Assembly: GCA_944472135.2 (NCBI GenBank)
Contig: OX235267.1
Location: 18,893,452-18,957,451 of the forward strand
Reading direction: 5' to 3'
From: Trichobilharzia regenti
Lineage: Eukaryota > Platyhelminthes > Trematoda > Strigeidida > Schistosomatidae
DNA: 64,000 bases
The notes under the pieces were generated by a model. It had not been told where the DNA came from. It saw only the letters and a list, made by a program, of their open reading frames with translations, and did no database searches. Position 1 is the stretch's first letter; each line of letters begins with the position of its first letter. This document shows positions 21,600 through 31,860 of the stretch, in pieces. The position numbers and the translations under genes are program-made.

Positions 21600-22870
21600 T
21601 TTGAAAATAAGAATGATTCTGTGGTTCATTCTTCGACTTCTCTGGTTACTAGTTGCCTTTTTTCTCCCTCTCATTTGATTCCTAAATCTTTGTCTCTAAC
21701 TCCTCCCTCACTTTTTGACATAATATAGCTTCACTTGCCTCTTTTTTCTCTGCTTTCAGTTGAATTCACCACATTGTTAGTCAACTCACTAGTGAGTCAA
21801 CATCTTGCTCACCTCTTGTTTTTATTGTGTAACTCTTTAGTCACCGCGTGGAAACATTTATTTTTGTTTTAACTTGAACTTTCTGGGTATAAACTTTATA
21901 AGTATTATTTTCTGAGCAGCATTTATTAAGTTTAGAGCCTCCTCCAACTGACATTACGTAACATTTGCAATTATCTTAAAATTATCCTTTTGATAAACTT
22001 AATAGTTTTTTCAGGCTCTATGTAGCTGGTGAACAGACAACAAAACCAATAATGATACCATCATATTCTACACAAACTGTTGTCCCCTATTTTAATTCAA
22101 CAAGGGATCTCTCCTATGAACTTTAGAATATCACAATCGTTAGCAAAACCAAGTACAGGGTGTTGTCCAGACAAGTATTACATTTGACAAGGTTCTAGTG
22201 AACAAATGATGTAGGATGACCATGCTCGCATGAATTAAAATCTACATAGACTTCAGACAGGGATTTCCAAGTTCATGAGCAGAAAATTCAGTAAATTCAC
22301 CCACAAAACTGGGTATATCTAAGGACTATTGTTATTTAAACATTTGTTATGTCTACATAGGAATATTTAATCAAAGATTTCGGTCGAAACTTAACAGAGA
22401 TATAAGGTGTATTGTCACTGAAAAATTAAAATATATGATTAGACGTAGAACAGTTAGTTATTAACGAAAGTGGCCACCACTCCACCATCTGTCTTCTTCA
22501 CTCTACGTCTATCTTGTTGGTAAACTTTAAATCCATATAACGAAATTGAACAGTAGTTATACTGCAGCCAAATATCTCGGATTGCTAAAAAACCAGTATT
22601 TCGACACACTTCTGAGCAAAATAAAAACTAAACATAGTCCCCTTTATTAGCCAGAGATCTACGAATTGTACGAATCACTTAAGTTTTGTGCGTTTCAAAG
22701 CTTGATGCCAACCAGAGTGATGTCTTATTGTCAATTTTTGGGGATAACTCTGCACAATAGGCTGGAAAGATTCAAAAACGCGCGACTGTAAGTAATATTA
22801 TTTGAAAACATTTGTGAATGATTAAAAGGAAAATGCAGGAGCGGATCCAAGCACTACGTGATTTGATGGA
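21600..22870. other. Non-coding stretch
   Basis: The sequence is AT-rich, without frames over 60 codons or recognisable repeats. Its right end may contain further 3' sequence of the minus-strand PLE that follows, too decayed to read. Confidence 0.4.
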
Positions 22871-23322
22871 AGATAGTATTATGGTGGCACAAAATTCAAC
22901 CTGTCTGACGTCTGTTATCGAATCGCTATACTGTTATGTACAGTGCTGATTAAACTCAATAGAGATGAAGTGTGACTCAAATTATTGCATAGAATGAATG
23001 TGTCATCAGCATATCTGTAGTGAGCTATTGTTTTATTGACTGCACACTTGGGCTTTATATTTTCAACATTGGCGAATAGACAAGCCACATCAAAGGTAAC
23101 TATGAATTTATCGCATCACTAAGTTGCCTCATTTCTTCAACTAATGAGAACGAGTGTTCAGCTAGTCGTTGTCATACAGGTTTTAACTTATAGCTAACAA
23201 GCGAGCAACTTTGTGGAAGGGTGAATTCACCGGTGAAAGATTAGGTCTCACTGGGCAATCCTTTTACGCATCGTTGGCAGACCAAGTGTGAATGGTACAC
23301 AAGATCCTTGAAATTTAATTGA

Positions 23323-23338
23323 TTATATATATATATAT
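23323..23338. repeat. (TA)n microsatellite
   Basis: About eight TA units in the decayed PLE. Confidence 0.9.
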
Positions 23339-23581
23339 GAGTGTCAATCATTTTCTTTTTAACAGCTCTCTGAGTGCTTTTTTCATCTGATTTTCTATCA
23401 AACCCATCAAGTCCTTCGTGCCATTATCAGTCTTTAATCTCGATGTGTCGTTGAGAATAGACTCCATTTTTTGTATGTAGTCAGCCCTGTTCATTACCAG
23501 AACAACTCAATCGTATCTGGTCTCCGTATGTCGATATCTTCATTCATTAGCAGAAGTTTAACTAATTTAGGTGCTGTTAAG

Positions 23582-23842
23582 TTACAATTCTAGACTGATA
23601 TAAGCATAAAACTTGGATAGTGTAGTAGAGTATAACTCCATCATACATAAGATTTTATTATGATGAATCACACAGTGTTATTCAGTAATATTAGCTGAAC
23701 TATTGTTATGATCACATCAAGTTAAGTGATTGATTATGAGCGATTGTTTGTGCTCGAAACGTCATCAGCTATTATTAGCGTATAACAGTGCGTGATTTAT
23801 CATTAAAAAATCTTGTCTATGATAGATTTACAATTCTAGACT
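23582..23842 (+). mobile_element. 231-bp non-coding PLE mini-element with 15-bp target duplication
   Basis: Exact direct repeats TTACAATTCTAGACT (23582-23596 and 23828-23842) flank a 231-base insert. The insert begins GATATAAGCATAAAAC, and the coding PLE at 25149 begins GATATAAGAATAAAAC in the same position right after its own target duplication. The left half is an inverted LTR-like segment and the right half a direct one (arms about 23639-23701 and 23765-23826). A hammerhead-like hairpin lies at the start of the right half. It has no coding capacity. I read it as an LTR-only, non-autonomous PLE unit that inserted into an older PLE, presumably using a partner's RT and endonuclease. Confidence 0.8.
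23727..23769 (+). ncRNA. Hammerhead-like hairpin of the PLE mini-element
   Basis: The hairpin GAGC...GCTC is followed by GAAACGTC and then ATCAG, which can pair with the upstream GTGAT. GAAAC-GTC with a one-pair loopless helix III fits minimal PLE hammerheads. The upstream box reads TGATTATGAG and not CTGATGAG, so it carries an insertion relative to the consensus. Confidence 0.4.
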
Positions 23843-24233
23843 ATCGATCTGTTGAATAAAGGTATATGTTGGAAATGTCTTCACTGACGAGATGTAAGTC
23901 GGTTAATTCGTTGAATAAATTCTCAATTTGAGCTTCCGTATCTACTTTATACACAAATTTTCTCGGTATATATATAAGTGAAAGCACCTCCATCTGACTT
24001 TGATTTATCTTTATACTCGACTGATTCACAACATATTTTTTTCTCAGTTTTCATGGAAGCCTTCAGTTAAATGTTCTTTTATCAAACCAGAACCTCTATG
24101 GGGTTGTAGTATCATGGTAATTTCATTGCTTAGCAGTCGTTTATGTAATCACTGTATTGCATCATATTTTTCCATTTGACCTCTCACACACCAAATGTTG
24201 ATCTTCCATCGTCTAACTACATAATTGCTATTG

Positions 24234-24425
24234 ATTTTTGCGTCGGTGGCGCAGTGGTTAGATCTCTCATCGGCCCAGGGTTCGATCCCCTGCTGACGCA
24301 CACCCGATATCAATGGTCGACCTGCAAAATTTGGGCTATCGATATGCATGCTGAAAATTCCATACCTGTACCAAACATACGGTGTGGAATCAGGCTGTGA
24401 TCAAAAATAAAGAAATAAATGAATA
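24234..24425 (+). mobile_element. tRNA-derived SINE (family 1), plus strand
   Basis: The head has an A box TGGCGCAGTGG (24247-24257) and a B box GGTTCGATCCC (24279-24289). GCGTCGG and CTGACGC can form a seven-pair acceptor stem, and a T arm is present, but there is no room for an anticodon arm, so this is not a tRNA gene. The body, ending in TACGGTGTGGAATCAGGCTG and an A-rich tail (AAAAATAAAGAAATAAAT), is shared with 33812-34035 and, inverted, with 56331-56500. SINEs of this kind are transcribed by RNA polymerase III and copied by partner retrotransposons. Confidence 0.75.
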
Positions 24426-24429
24426 AATA

Positions 24430-25134
24430 CCACCCTAACAAAAAATTTATCAATTAATTTTCTGAGAAACTTCCTTTTCATAAGACATGCACATGTACAG
24501 TGTAACAATTCAGATGCCTTATCATTCTGATAGTTTATTCCACCGTGACGATCTTACAGTATGCCTGTTGATATACAGAAGTATGTTAAAACTGTATACT
24601 GATTTGTTTTCTAGATGTTGTACTGATGAGAACCACCAAAATAGAATGGATCCACGTTTGTTCTTTCTATGTTAAAATTTATGAAAAGGAATTCTTTTGC
24701 GAAATAAAAGTGCTTGAATATAGATAAATGCTCAGTGTTTCACAAATTTGACAATATACAACTTTAAATCAACAGGTTAGAAAAGTGCCAGGTGTACAGA
24801 TGGCCAGGATTATAAGGACACGAAAATAACAGACACTACCAAACACCATCAGTTACAGATGTCCAAATGCAGTTATCTTTCTCACTTATCTGAACAACAT
24901 CATTCTTTTTCGGGTGACAGAAAAAGGGATCTAAAATCCATGGTCGCAAAACCAAGGTCGTAGTTGAGAAACGTATCACTTAGTGCAAACAGTGAAATCC
25001 AAATATTTAGAAATTATGTCAAGTCAGTGTTTCTATGTGGTGTAAAAACTTGACATGTCTCGAAGAGCGCTTCCAACTAACTACCTACTAATCAACCAAT
25101 ATGCCAAAGGACACTGACATGGGTTGAACAAAAT
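24430..25134. other. Non-coding stretch left of the best-preserved PLE
   Basis: There is one short plus-strand frame (24487-24675) without motifs and nothing else recognisable. It ends at the target duplication of the PLE. Confidence 0.4.
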
Positions 25135-25245
25135 ATTTACAGTCATTTGATATAAGAATAAAACTTGTGCACTGTGGTAGAGTGTAATTCCATTATGGAT
25201 AAATTTTGTTTTGATAAAGTCTCACAGTGTTATACAGTAATGTTT

Positions 25246-25302
25246 ACTGATGACGTTTCGAGCACAATTTATTGCTCATAATCATATCAAGGTAATCACA
25301 CG
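25246..25302 (-). ncRNA. Hammerhead-like hairpin in the PLE 3' LTR-like region
   Basis: On the minus strand, TTGAT can pair with ATCAG. Between them are ATGATTATGAGCA, a hairpin GAGCA/TGCTC, and GAAACGTC. The GAAAC-GTC side is canonical, but the upstream box is TGATTATGAG in place of CTGATGAG. The same form occurs at 23727, and similar forms occur at 36892 and 37463, so it is conserved within this family rather than a single decay event. Confidence 0.4.
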
Positions 25303-25317
25303 ACTTCCTAAATTCAT

Positions 25318-25971
25318 TTATATAGTTCCATTGTTTTTCTCTTGATTTTCACTTGATTTGATTGGTAATAGTATTTTCCATATTTCAGGTATGAGTGACG
25401 AGTCATTCCTATTGCATGTGTTGGGTGTAGACTCGATGAACAAGGATTCAGTAATCAACCTCTCTCTCCACCTACCTAGATTACTTTTTAGAATTTTAAC
25501 CCTCTCCCACCCTATTGTGTGGTTGTGTGTTAGCGCATGCATTGCAATTGCTGAGCTTTTTTCTAAATTACTTATCTTCTCGGGGTCAACCATTCTTACC
25601 TTAGCTAAATTTTTATGCTCTGACAATCTGACTACCCCTGACCTACTAGTTTGACCTATGTAGTTGACCTCACAGTCATTGCATGGTATTTTGTAAATAA
25701 TATTATTTTGTCTAATTGGGTCAACTGGGTCCTTTAACCTACAGAGCTTGTCCCTGAGTGAGTTTGTAGGTTTAAATGCCACCCTAATTCCTATTTTATT
25801 CAGAATCCTACGTAGTGTCTCAGATGTCCCCTCTTTATATGGTATAACTGTGGATGACTTATATTCTTTCTTATTTATGTTATTATTACTAGTTTCACAA
25901 TTATTTTTATTTTGTTTTTGGCCTTTAATGATCTTCCTAATGAATTTTATAGGATAGTTATTCAACACCAA
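25318..25971 (-). CDS. PLE linker and GIY-YIG endonuclease (second part of the ORF)
   Basis: The 217-codon frame starts VLNNYPIKFIRKIIKGQ (end of the RT thumb). It has an asparagine/lysine-rich linker, then TLRRILNKIGIRVAFKP, and the endonuclease: IIYKIPCNDCEVNYIGQTS, then LSEHKNL, SAIAMHALTHNHTI and LFIESTPNTCNRND. The CxxC pair before YIG, the arginine after it (YIGQTSR) and the E-H block are intact, so the domain could be functional. PLE endonucleases cut target DNA to prime reverse transcription. The ATG at the frame start is not the true start; one base change in the A6 run near 26010 would place it in frame with 26001-26870. Confidence 0.8.
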   Translation of the reverse strand: MVLNNYPIKFIRKIIKGQKQNKNNCETSNNNINKKEYKSSTVIPYKEGTSETLRRILNKIGIRVAFKPTNSLRDKLCRLKDPVDPIRQNNIIYKIPCNDCEVNYIGQTSRSGVVRLSEHKNLAKVRMVDPEKISNLEKSSAIAMHALTHNHTIGWERVKILKSNLGRWRERLITESLFIESTPNTCNRNDSSLIPEIWKILLPIKSSENQEKNNGTI

Positions 25972-26000
25972 CGCTTCTTCTATCTGTTTTAATTCATCAT

Positions 26001-26870
26001 TTAGATCTTTTTTGTGCTACTTAGTGCCACTGCTCGGTTTGTTAAACATTTAACTAAGCCTGCCTTAACAGTTAAAGGATGAGACGAATTAAAGTCTAAA
26101 TATCTATTAGAATGCGTTGGTTTTCTATAAACACTAGTGTGTAGTTTGCCTTCTATTCTTTTTATCTTACAATCTAACATAGCTAATTCTCCTTGTTCAT
26201 TTTCTGATTCAAATGTGAATTTTATTCCCTCAACTTGTGAGTTTATATGTGTCAAGAAGCTAGAGATGTGTTCTGTTTTTAACACTGTGAAAGTGTCATC
26301 CACATATCTCCACCATATTTTCGGAGTAGGGTTAAATGTATTGAGGGCACTATTTTCCCAGCTGTCCATAAATATGTCTGCTACGATAGGGGATATTGGT
26401 GATCCCATTGCTACACCTTCTGTTTGTCTATATATTTTGCCTTGGAACTTAAAGATAGTAGATGTGAGGCATAACTGAATCCCTAAAATAATTTCTTCAA
26501 TGGACAGCTTTGTCCTATGACTGAGTTCCGGATCCGCAGTTAATTCTTTTTTAACTGCTTCTAAGGCCATATTAACTGGTATATTAGTATAAAGACTAGT
26601 TATATCAAAACTAACCATTGTTTCATCATTCGCTAGTTGAATGTCATTTATTTTATTTTTCATCTCATATGAATTAGTTAATCTAGAGTTTGAACGATTT
26701 CTAATGGGGCATAGTATTAGAGCTAAGTGTTTTGATAATTCATACGTGGGGGTATTTCTAAAATCTACTATTGGTCTTATGGGGTAACCTGGCTTATGTA
26801 TTTTTATAGTACCATATATTCTACTAGTATTATTAGTTTTAGACATTAAAATTTGTGCTCGAAACGTCAT
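26001..26870 (-). CDS. PLE reverse transcriptase (5'-truncated)
   Basis: The 289-codon frame carries SRIYGTIKIHKPGYPI, PIVDFRNTPTYELSKHLA, MVSFDITSLYTNIPV (first catalytic Asp), GVAMGSPISPIVADIFMDSW, RYVDDTFTVL (catalytic pair) and LAMLDCKIKR with SVYRKPTHSNRYLDFNSSHP. All catalytic aspartates are present and there is no internal stop, unlike every other PLE in the window. About 150-300 residues of N-terminal sequence usual in PLEs are missing, and the ORF now begins within the inverted LTR-like segment. The frame ends ALSSTKKI because of the A6-run shift; the other frame continues DLNDELKQIEEALVLNNYP. This looks like a recent insertion, but a truncated one. Confidence 0.85.
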   Translation of the reverse strand: MTFRAQILMSKTNNTSRIYGTIKIHKPGYPIRPIVDFRNTPTYELSKHLALILCPIRNRSNSRLTNSYEMKNKINDIQLANDETMVSFDITSLYTNIPVNMALEAVKKELTADPELSHRTKLSIEEIILGIQLCLTSTIFKFQGKIYRQTEGVAMGSPISPIVADIFMDSWENSALNTFNPTPKIWWRYVDDTFTVLKTEHISSFLTHINSQVEGIKFTFESENEQGELAMLDCKIKRIEGKLHTSVYRKPTHSNRYLDFNSSHPLTVKAGLVKCLTNRAVALSSTKKI

Positions 26871-26931
26871 CAGTAAACATTACTGTATAACACTGTGAAA
26901 CTTTATCAAAACAAAATTTACCCATAATGGG
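26850..26931 (+). repeat. Inverted LTR-like segment at the PLE's truncated end
   Basis: On the plus strand it reads GTGCTCGAAACGTCATCAG, followed by a tail through TATAACACTGTGAAAC to CCATAATGGG. This is the reverse complement of 25185-25267. It contains only the GAAACGTC half of the hammerhead, because the upstream box was lost at the truncation. Confidence 0.75.
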
Positions 26932-27164
26932 ATTTACAGTCATTTCACAGGCATTGACCTCAAATGAAACAGGAATGCGAATAACAGGGATTCGAGGTCC
27001 GGTGGTAAAAGCTGGGAAATCCGTGTGAAATGGAAATGGACATTTGTCGGATGTGCTGTAGCTACATGAAGATGAGTTTAGTGAAGCGATGTACTGCTGA
27101 GTCGCTGTGTTCCACTGGAATGGTAACGAAAGAATGCCAACTATAATAATAGTGTATTGAAGTA

Positions 27165-27203
<39 letters not shown>

Positions 27204-27231
27204 AAGAGAGAGAAAGGGGGGAGAGAGAGTT
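27165..27231. repeat. (TA)n followed by (GA)n microsatellite
   Basis: About eleven TA units run directly into an AG tract interrupted by AAAG and GGGGGG. The 162-codon minus-strand frame across it is a product of the repeat, not a gene. Confidence 0.9.
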
Positions 27232-28700
27232 CCATACAAGTAACTTAGGATTCCTTTTGCTTCTACCCATGTTCCTGCTATTGTCCCCCTCTGTACCCGC
27301 TTCAGTAACACAGTGTGTTCTGACCATCTGGATGACAATAAAGAACGTAACTATATGGCCTAAATGCTGGAAAAAGCTTTACAAGTAGCCGCACGATTTC
27401 TCCTGTGTCACATGACAACCGTTTGTGGTTTCGTCCCTATCAACGGCCAAAACCTATTATTTTAATTCATGAATAACATTCATCTCGAAATTGATGCAAG
27501 CAAAACACGTAGTTCAGCGAAGAGGCTCTTTCCGGTGAATTTATTTTCCTCTTTAGCTGTAAAATCTCATTTATGTATAACTTTTTCATGAAAGCGCATA
27601 GGAACAAAAGTGATGGGTTGACACAAACACATTTATTAATATTCATCAGTATATAGATATAGTTTAATAAGTGTATTAGAGTCACGTAATAAGATGAATA
27701 ATATAACGAGTGAGTTGTGATCAGGATGCACACAGAAGCTAAAGTAAACTCTTACAAAATTACTATATCATTATATTGTTCATCTTATAACGTAACACAC
27801 CCAAAAAGAAGCTGCAAATAGCAGAATCGTTTGCAGACGACGTTTCTAGAGTAATCAACACCCATTGGGTCAGTACCTGTCGAGCCATGGAAAAAGAGAA
27901 AACGTCATTTTCAATCTGCAAACGAACTAAACACAGTGAAATCAACAGGATTCAGTGACCTTCACTCAGGGCTTCTCGAGTAGCTGTGAATTCAAATAGT
28001 CAGACGTTTATTACTATCTTCAGTCTATTTGTGTCACGTAGAGTATTATCACTCATTTGATTGAATACACTGATAATCCTTATCCACAAGGGAGGATATA
28101 TGCACTACTCTCCGGACCGCGGATCCATTAGTCTGAGCCTTGATCAAGATGCTGGAATAAATAGCCAAGAAAGCAATCACAAAATATCTGAAAAAAGCAA
28201 CTTGTTGTCCAGCGTACATCACAGTTTCCAAAGTGACCTCGTTTTTTGACGAACCCACCTACAGAAAGGGGAAGTTGGGAGAAGTCAAGAGACCATAATT
28301 CTAAAGATTTCAATAAATCTTTTGGCAAAGTGACTCAAACAACACTTTGTAGGTAAGAAACAGAGAGTTAGAGTAATCTGAAGATTTCCATCTTGCACAA
28401 CGTTCCGAAGGAGCGTACCACAAAATGTTTCACTCGAACCCTCCTCATTTATCTTAAATACCACAGAAGCATGTGAACTGACCGGATCCTCTGGTTCTCT
28501 ATGCAAACAATGCAAGATTTTGGGTAGCGCTTGAGGACAGTGGCGGCATACTTACGTTCCAAAGCGACCTAAAATACTGTCATCTTGGTCCAAAGAATGG
28601 ACGCTCAAAATTGACATGGAGAAGCATGCATTCATATGCAATGGGCACAAGTATTTTTGGGCATACGATACCTGAGGAATAGTAATTCAGTCAGTTTAGA
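27232..28700. other. Non-coding stretch before the RTE-like element
   Basis: Several short overlapping frames (27467-28515) occur on both strands with no motifs. The last part (about 28050-28700) may be 5' sequence of the RTE-like element, judging by its position only. Confidence 0.35.
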
Positions 28701-28989
28701 CGCATATGCATGTATGTTTGACAGTAACTACAGCTGATTGTCGCTCCATAAACACCTGGAGCCAACTTCAACAAGAAATGGAATCAGCAGTTCCAATCAA
28801 CTTGTTCGAAAAGGTTTAAGATGATCGAAGCTACTTATCGAAAAGTATAATTACAGTCATGAAGCTCACCTTCAATAGATTACCAGCTGGCTCTAAGCCG
28901 GAAGAAGAAGGCGATGGTGGGCGTGGAACTGCTATATACTGTAGAAAATCAGCTGAACCGCTGCAGAAACTTCAAGGCACGGTAAAATC

Positions 28990-31860
28990 ATAAAAATAAG
29001 TCTATTCTTTTATAGAATCGGAGAGATGAAACAACGTGGGCTGGTGGAAGCTGTCGAGAATCCTATTTGTCAGTGTGTCCTATCTCGATGTAAATTAAGA
29101 TAAGCATGAGCACATGGAGTTTCCGCACAGTGTGATAAGCTGTGAAGACTACAAAGACTTTAAAGGAAATGGGAAGTGGTAAACAAGAACTATGAATCAG
29201 CGAGAGCAGGTGAAATGGATGTCCGCTATACAATTTTTGAATGCAGAGTCAGTAATCTTCTCCAGCAACCCAGATGATAACCAAAAGCGAACTAGGGAAG
29301 TGGTTATCGTAATATCACAAATAGCTCCCATAGCTCTTATACAGTCTGAACCGGTCACAATCAGGACTGCAGGAGTTAGCTCAAAATGTGGGAATGTTTC
29401 TATCACTGAAGAAGAGATGAATGATTTCTACACACAACCGTCAGTATCAATTAACAAGACCCCAAATGGTGACAACAAAACACTTTCGCATCTTGTAAAC
29501 GTCAAACAGAGGGCAAAACACAGAAAAAGTAAAAATAATGGGTAGTGAGGCCCTCGAAAAAATGAGTGAAAACAGTGGACTCTTCAAAGACCTCCGTGGA
29601 CTCAATGATTTGGTTGGATACAGAGCGTACAAGCACAAGGATATACACAAGGCAACATTTCTGTTCAGACGAAGATAATGAAAATGAGATGAACTCCATT
29701 TCAATCTGAAGACAGAGGCTGCCAGACGCAAAACAGAGAAGGGGAGCAAATGTAGGCTAGGACCATTATCTAGTTTAAGTAATCTTCAAGATCAAGCTGA
29801 AAAATTCAAACCAACTGGGAACAGGCCACAATTCAAGCTCAACAATCAGAAAATGAAGGATGAAACTGCAAAATACACAATTCCAGGTACCACAGCAAAC
29901 TTGAAAATATTGCGAACCATCACTGTTGAAATTTATGTTTAAGAACACTGGAACGCTGTGAAAGTGACGCGAAAGAGAACGTCTCAGGAAGGAAGAAGAG
30001 GCAAGATTACGAATGGCTCTCTACGATCACATGGAGGCTAACAGAGGAGGGTGGGTTTGTGAAACAGACGATTATCCAATGCAGAGATGGATAACAGAAG
30101 GGGAAGCTGAATACAATAGACATCTCATTGAAAACAGAAGTGTGGAGTAGTGCTTAGAAAAACAAGAGACAATTCTACGATACACTGTCAAATCAAACAC
30201 AGCAGGCCACGAGTAAAAGAGACCTCAATACATTATAGTATATAACCAAATCTCCATCCTAGATGAAACCAAAGAAAGATAGTACAGAAAACCGATTAAC
30301 CAAAGACGAGGTGCAAATAAAATGCCCGATTAATCACTTCAAAAGACTAATGAATCTACTACCACTGGACAGTTATAGCACTGTCAGTTATCAGCAATCC
30401 TTCAGCTAAAGCATAAGTCGTGACTGTCATGAAATTACTAAAAGCAGCCATAATGGCTATGAGACCAAGCAAAATTCTTCTTAAAGCAGGGAAAACACCT
30501 ACAAGGACCTCAGCAGATGTGTTGTTGCCAATAGTGAGGTGAGTTTGGAGGAAAAGTAAACTACCCACTGCCTGGAAGAAGCACTACATTCACAAACTAC
30601 CAAGCAAGTGTGAATTAAGCTTGTAAAGGTGTGTGGTGGAGTCATTCCATGCCTACCTCTGACAAAACACTATGTCCTGTAGTGCTGAAGAGGGTAAAAG
30701 ATGCTCTGGATTTCGAACTTCACTGAGGGTAAGCTGAATTAAAGTTAAGCGAATCACGTAATTATTATATTACAACGTTATGCGTCACCATCGAAGAAAG
30801 TATAGGGTGGTAGTCAAATATATATCTCATTCTCATAGACTTTGAAAAAAGAACTTGAAAACTACTTAAACACTATGGCATGCCCCAGACTTTTATCAAC
30901 CTGATTCAGTGGCTATTTCACAATGCCACATGTCAAGTGACCCACAACGGAAATTTCAGTCAAGTGCATGAAATGAATACAAGATTAAGACAAGGCTATC
31001 TACTATAACTGATGATATTCCTAATAGTGGTGGACTGGATTTTGTGTCATACCGTTGGAAGCGAGAATTCAGGCATACGTTGAACCTTTAGGAAGACTTT
31101 AGGAGATCTGGATGTCGTGGACGACTTATGTGTCTTGTTGCACAAACTCGAAGACTTGTAGGTGAGTACCACCAAACTGAAGGAGTAAGCATCAAAGAAA
31201 AGACTTCAAGTAAACACTGTGAAGACAGAGGTGATGAATCTAAGAACCAATCAGCAATGGCAAGCACAAATCGGCATCAACGCTAGAAATTTGAAAGGAG
31301 TCACCACTGACACTTGTTTTGTTGCATCATTTCACCTAAAAGTGACGCGAATGAGGATATCAAAGCCAGGATAAGATAAAAAAAGCAGAAAATCAGTAGT
31401 TTTAAATCAGACTGCTGCAGCCAGCATAAATAACAATATCGGATTTTGAACAGTAATACCAAATGAGAGCTTCCATATGGAACTTAGCGAGTCACAAAAA
31501 TCATTTCCAACAGGCTGCAGAGTTGCAACATTTGCTAACTTCTTTCGATGCCAAAGATGAGATAACCAGAAACAATAACAAACATGGAACCATTGCAACG
31601 AACAAACTAAGAAGCTATTGCATAACTTATACACCGAAGAAAATGAAAACAAGCTGGACACAATATGAGGCGGACACAGAGCTGCTTTGTGCACGGGCAT
31701 AACCTTGAGCTTAGTCCAAATGGGAAAAGGTGAATTGGGCGTCCAAGGATGACATGGAGGGCAGCTTACGAACAATCGTCGAACAAGCTAAAGAGAATCG
31801 CAGAGGGTAGGATGGAATGCGGGTTTTCTTCTGAGGCCCTATGTTTCCATTCCCAATATA
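28990..31860 (+). mobile_element. RTE-like non-LTR retrotransposon, heavily decayed
   Basis: The recognisable part is the RT, read through many stops: FEKRT and KLLKHYGMPQTFINLIQWL (about 30840-30915), ATCQVTHNGNFSQVHEMNT and RLRQGYLL (30925-31005), MIFLIVVDWIL (31012-31050), DLDVVDDLCVLLHK (31105-31145) and VNTVKTEVMNLRTNQQW (31210-31265). Near 31740 the C-terminal tail GRPRMTWRAAYEQ is visible. This order is that of RTE-clade elements, a clade present in schistosomes. Upstream, 29540-29680 resembles the end of the endonuclease domain (RGLNDLV, then KDIHKATF). The active site reads VVDD in place of FADD. The element cannot be functional. Confidence 0.7.
29192..29545 (+). pseudogene. Frame within the RTE-like element, endonuclease region by position
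   Basis: The 117-codon frame (REVVIVISQIAPIALIQ and onwards) lies where the apurinic-like endonuclease of an RTE element should be. I see no catalytic motif in this frame, and similarity to endonuclease ends resumes only after it in another frame. It may be a chance open frame within the decayed element. Confidence 0.3.

Larger units (their letters stand above)
22890..24100 (-). pseudogene. Decayed minus-strand PLE, RT region with internal deletion
   Basis: On the minus strand, from right to left: IYIPRKFVYKVDTEAQIENLFNEL (23841-24029, N-terminal extension), then TTYKKWSL/NRADYIQKMESI-type sequence (about 23400-23500) and LLKRKMIDTH. STGEFTLP and LKPV-type segments with LAEHSFSLVEEMRQLSDA follow (about 23120-23240), then FDVACLFANVE, and directly after it AVNKTIAHYRYADDTFILCNN (about 22985-23050). 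The palm segment between FDVxxLFxNV and YADD, including the G-x-A-M-G-S-P motif, is missing, so there is an internal deletion. Stops and shifts are frequent. A 231-bp mini-element interrupts it at 23597-23827. Confidence 0.7.
25135..26945 (-). mobile_element. Best-preserved Penelope-like element with 14-bp target duplication
   Basis: The exact direct repeats ATTTACAGTCATTT (25135-25148 and 26932-26945) flank a 1783-base insert. The ends carry LTR-like sequence in inverted orientation: 25185-25267 and 26850-26930 are reverse complements over about 80 bases with few differences. The inside encodes RT (26001-26870) and GIY-YIG endonuclease (25318-25971) on the minus strand, with one frameshift between them. 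The RT lacks the N-terminal part usual for PLEs, so the copy is 5'-truncated, with an inverted LTR-like segment at the truncated end, an arrangement known for Penelope elements. The 3' side holds a hammerhead-like hairpin. Confidence 0.85.

Noticed and set aside
24240..24301. A tRNA gene
   Set aside because: A and B boxes, acceptor stem and T arm are present, but there is no anticodon arm, and the same head with the same 3' body occurs elsewhere, so it is a SINE.
26839..27327. A 162-codon protein on the minus strand
   Set aside because: It runs through the (TA)n/(GA)n microsatellite and the PLE's inverted end; the low-complexity middle part is translation of the repeat.
31407..31775. A 122-codon minus-strand frame
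   Set aside because: It is antisense to the C-terminal part of the RTE-like element and has no motifs.
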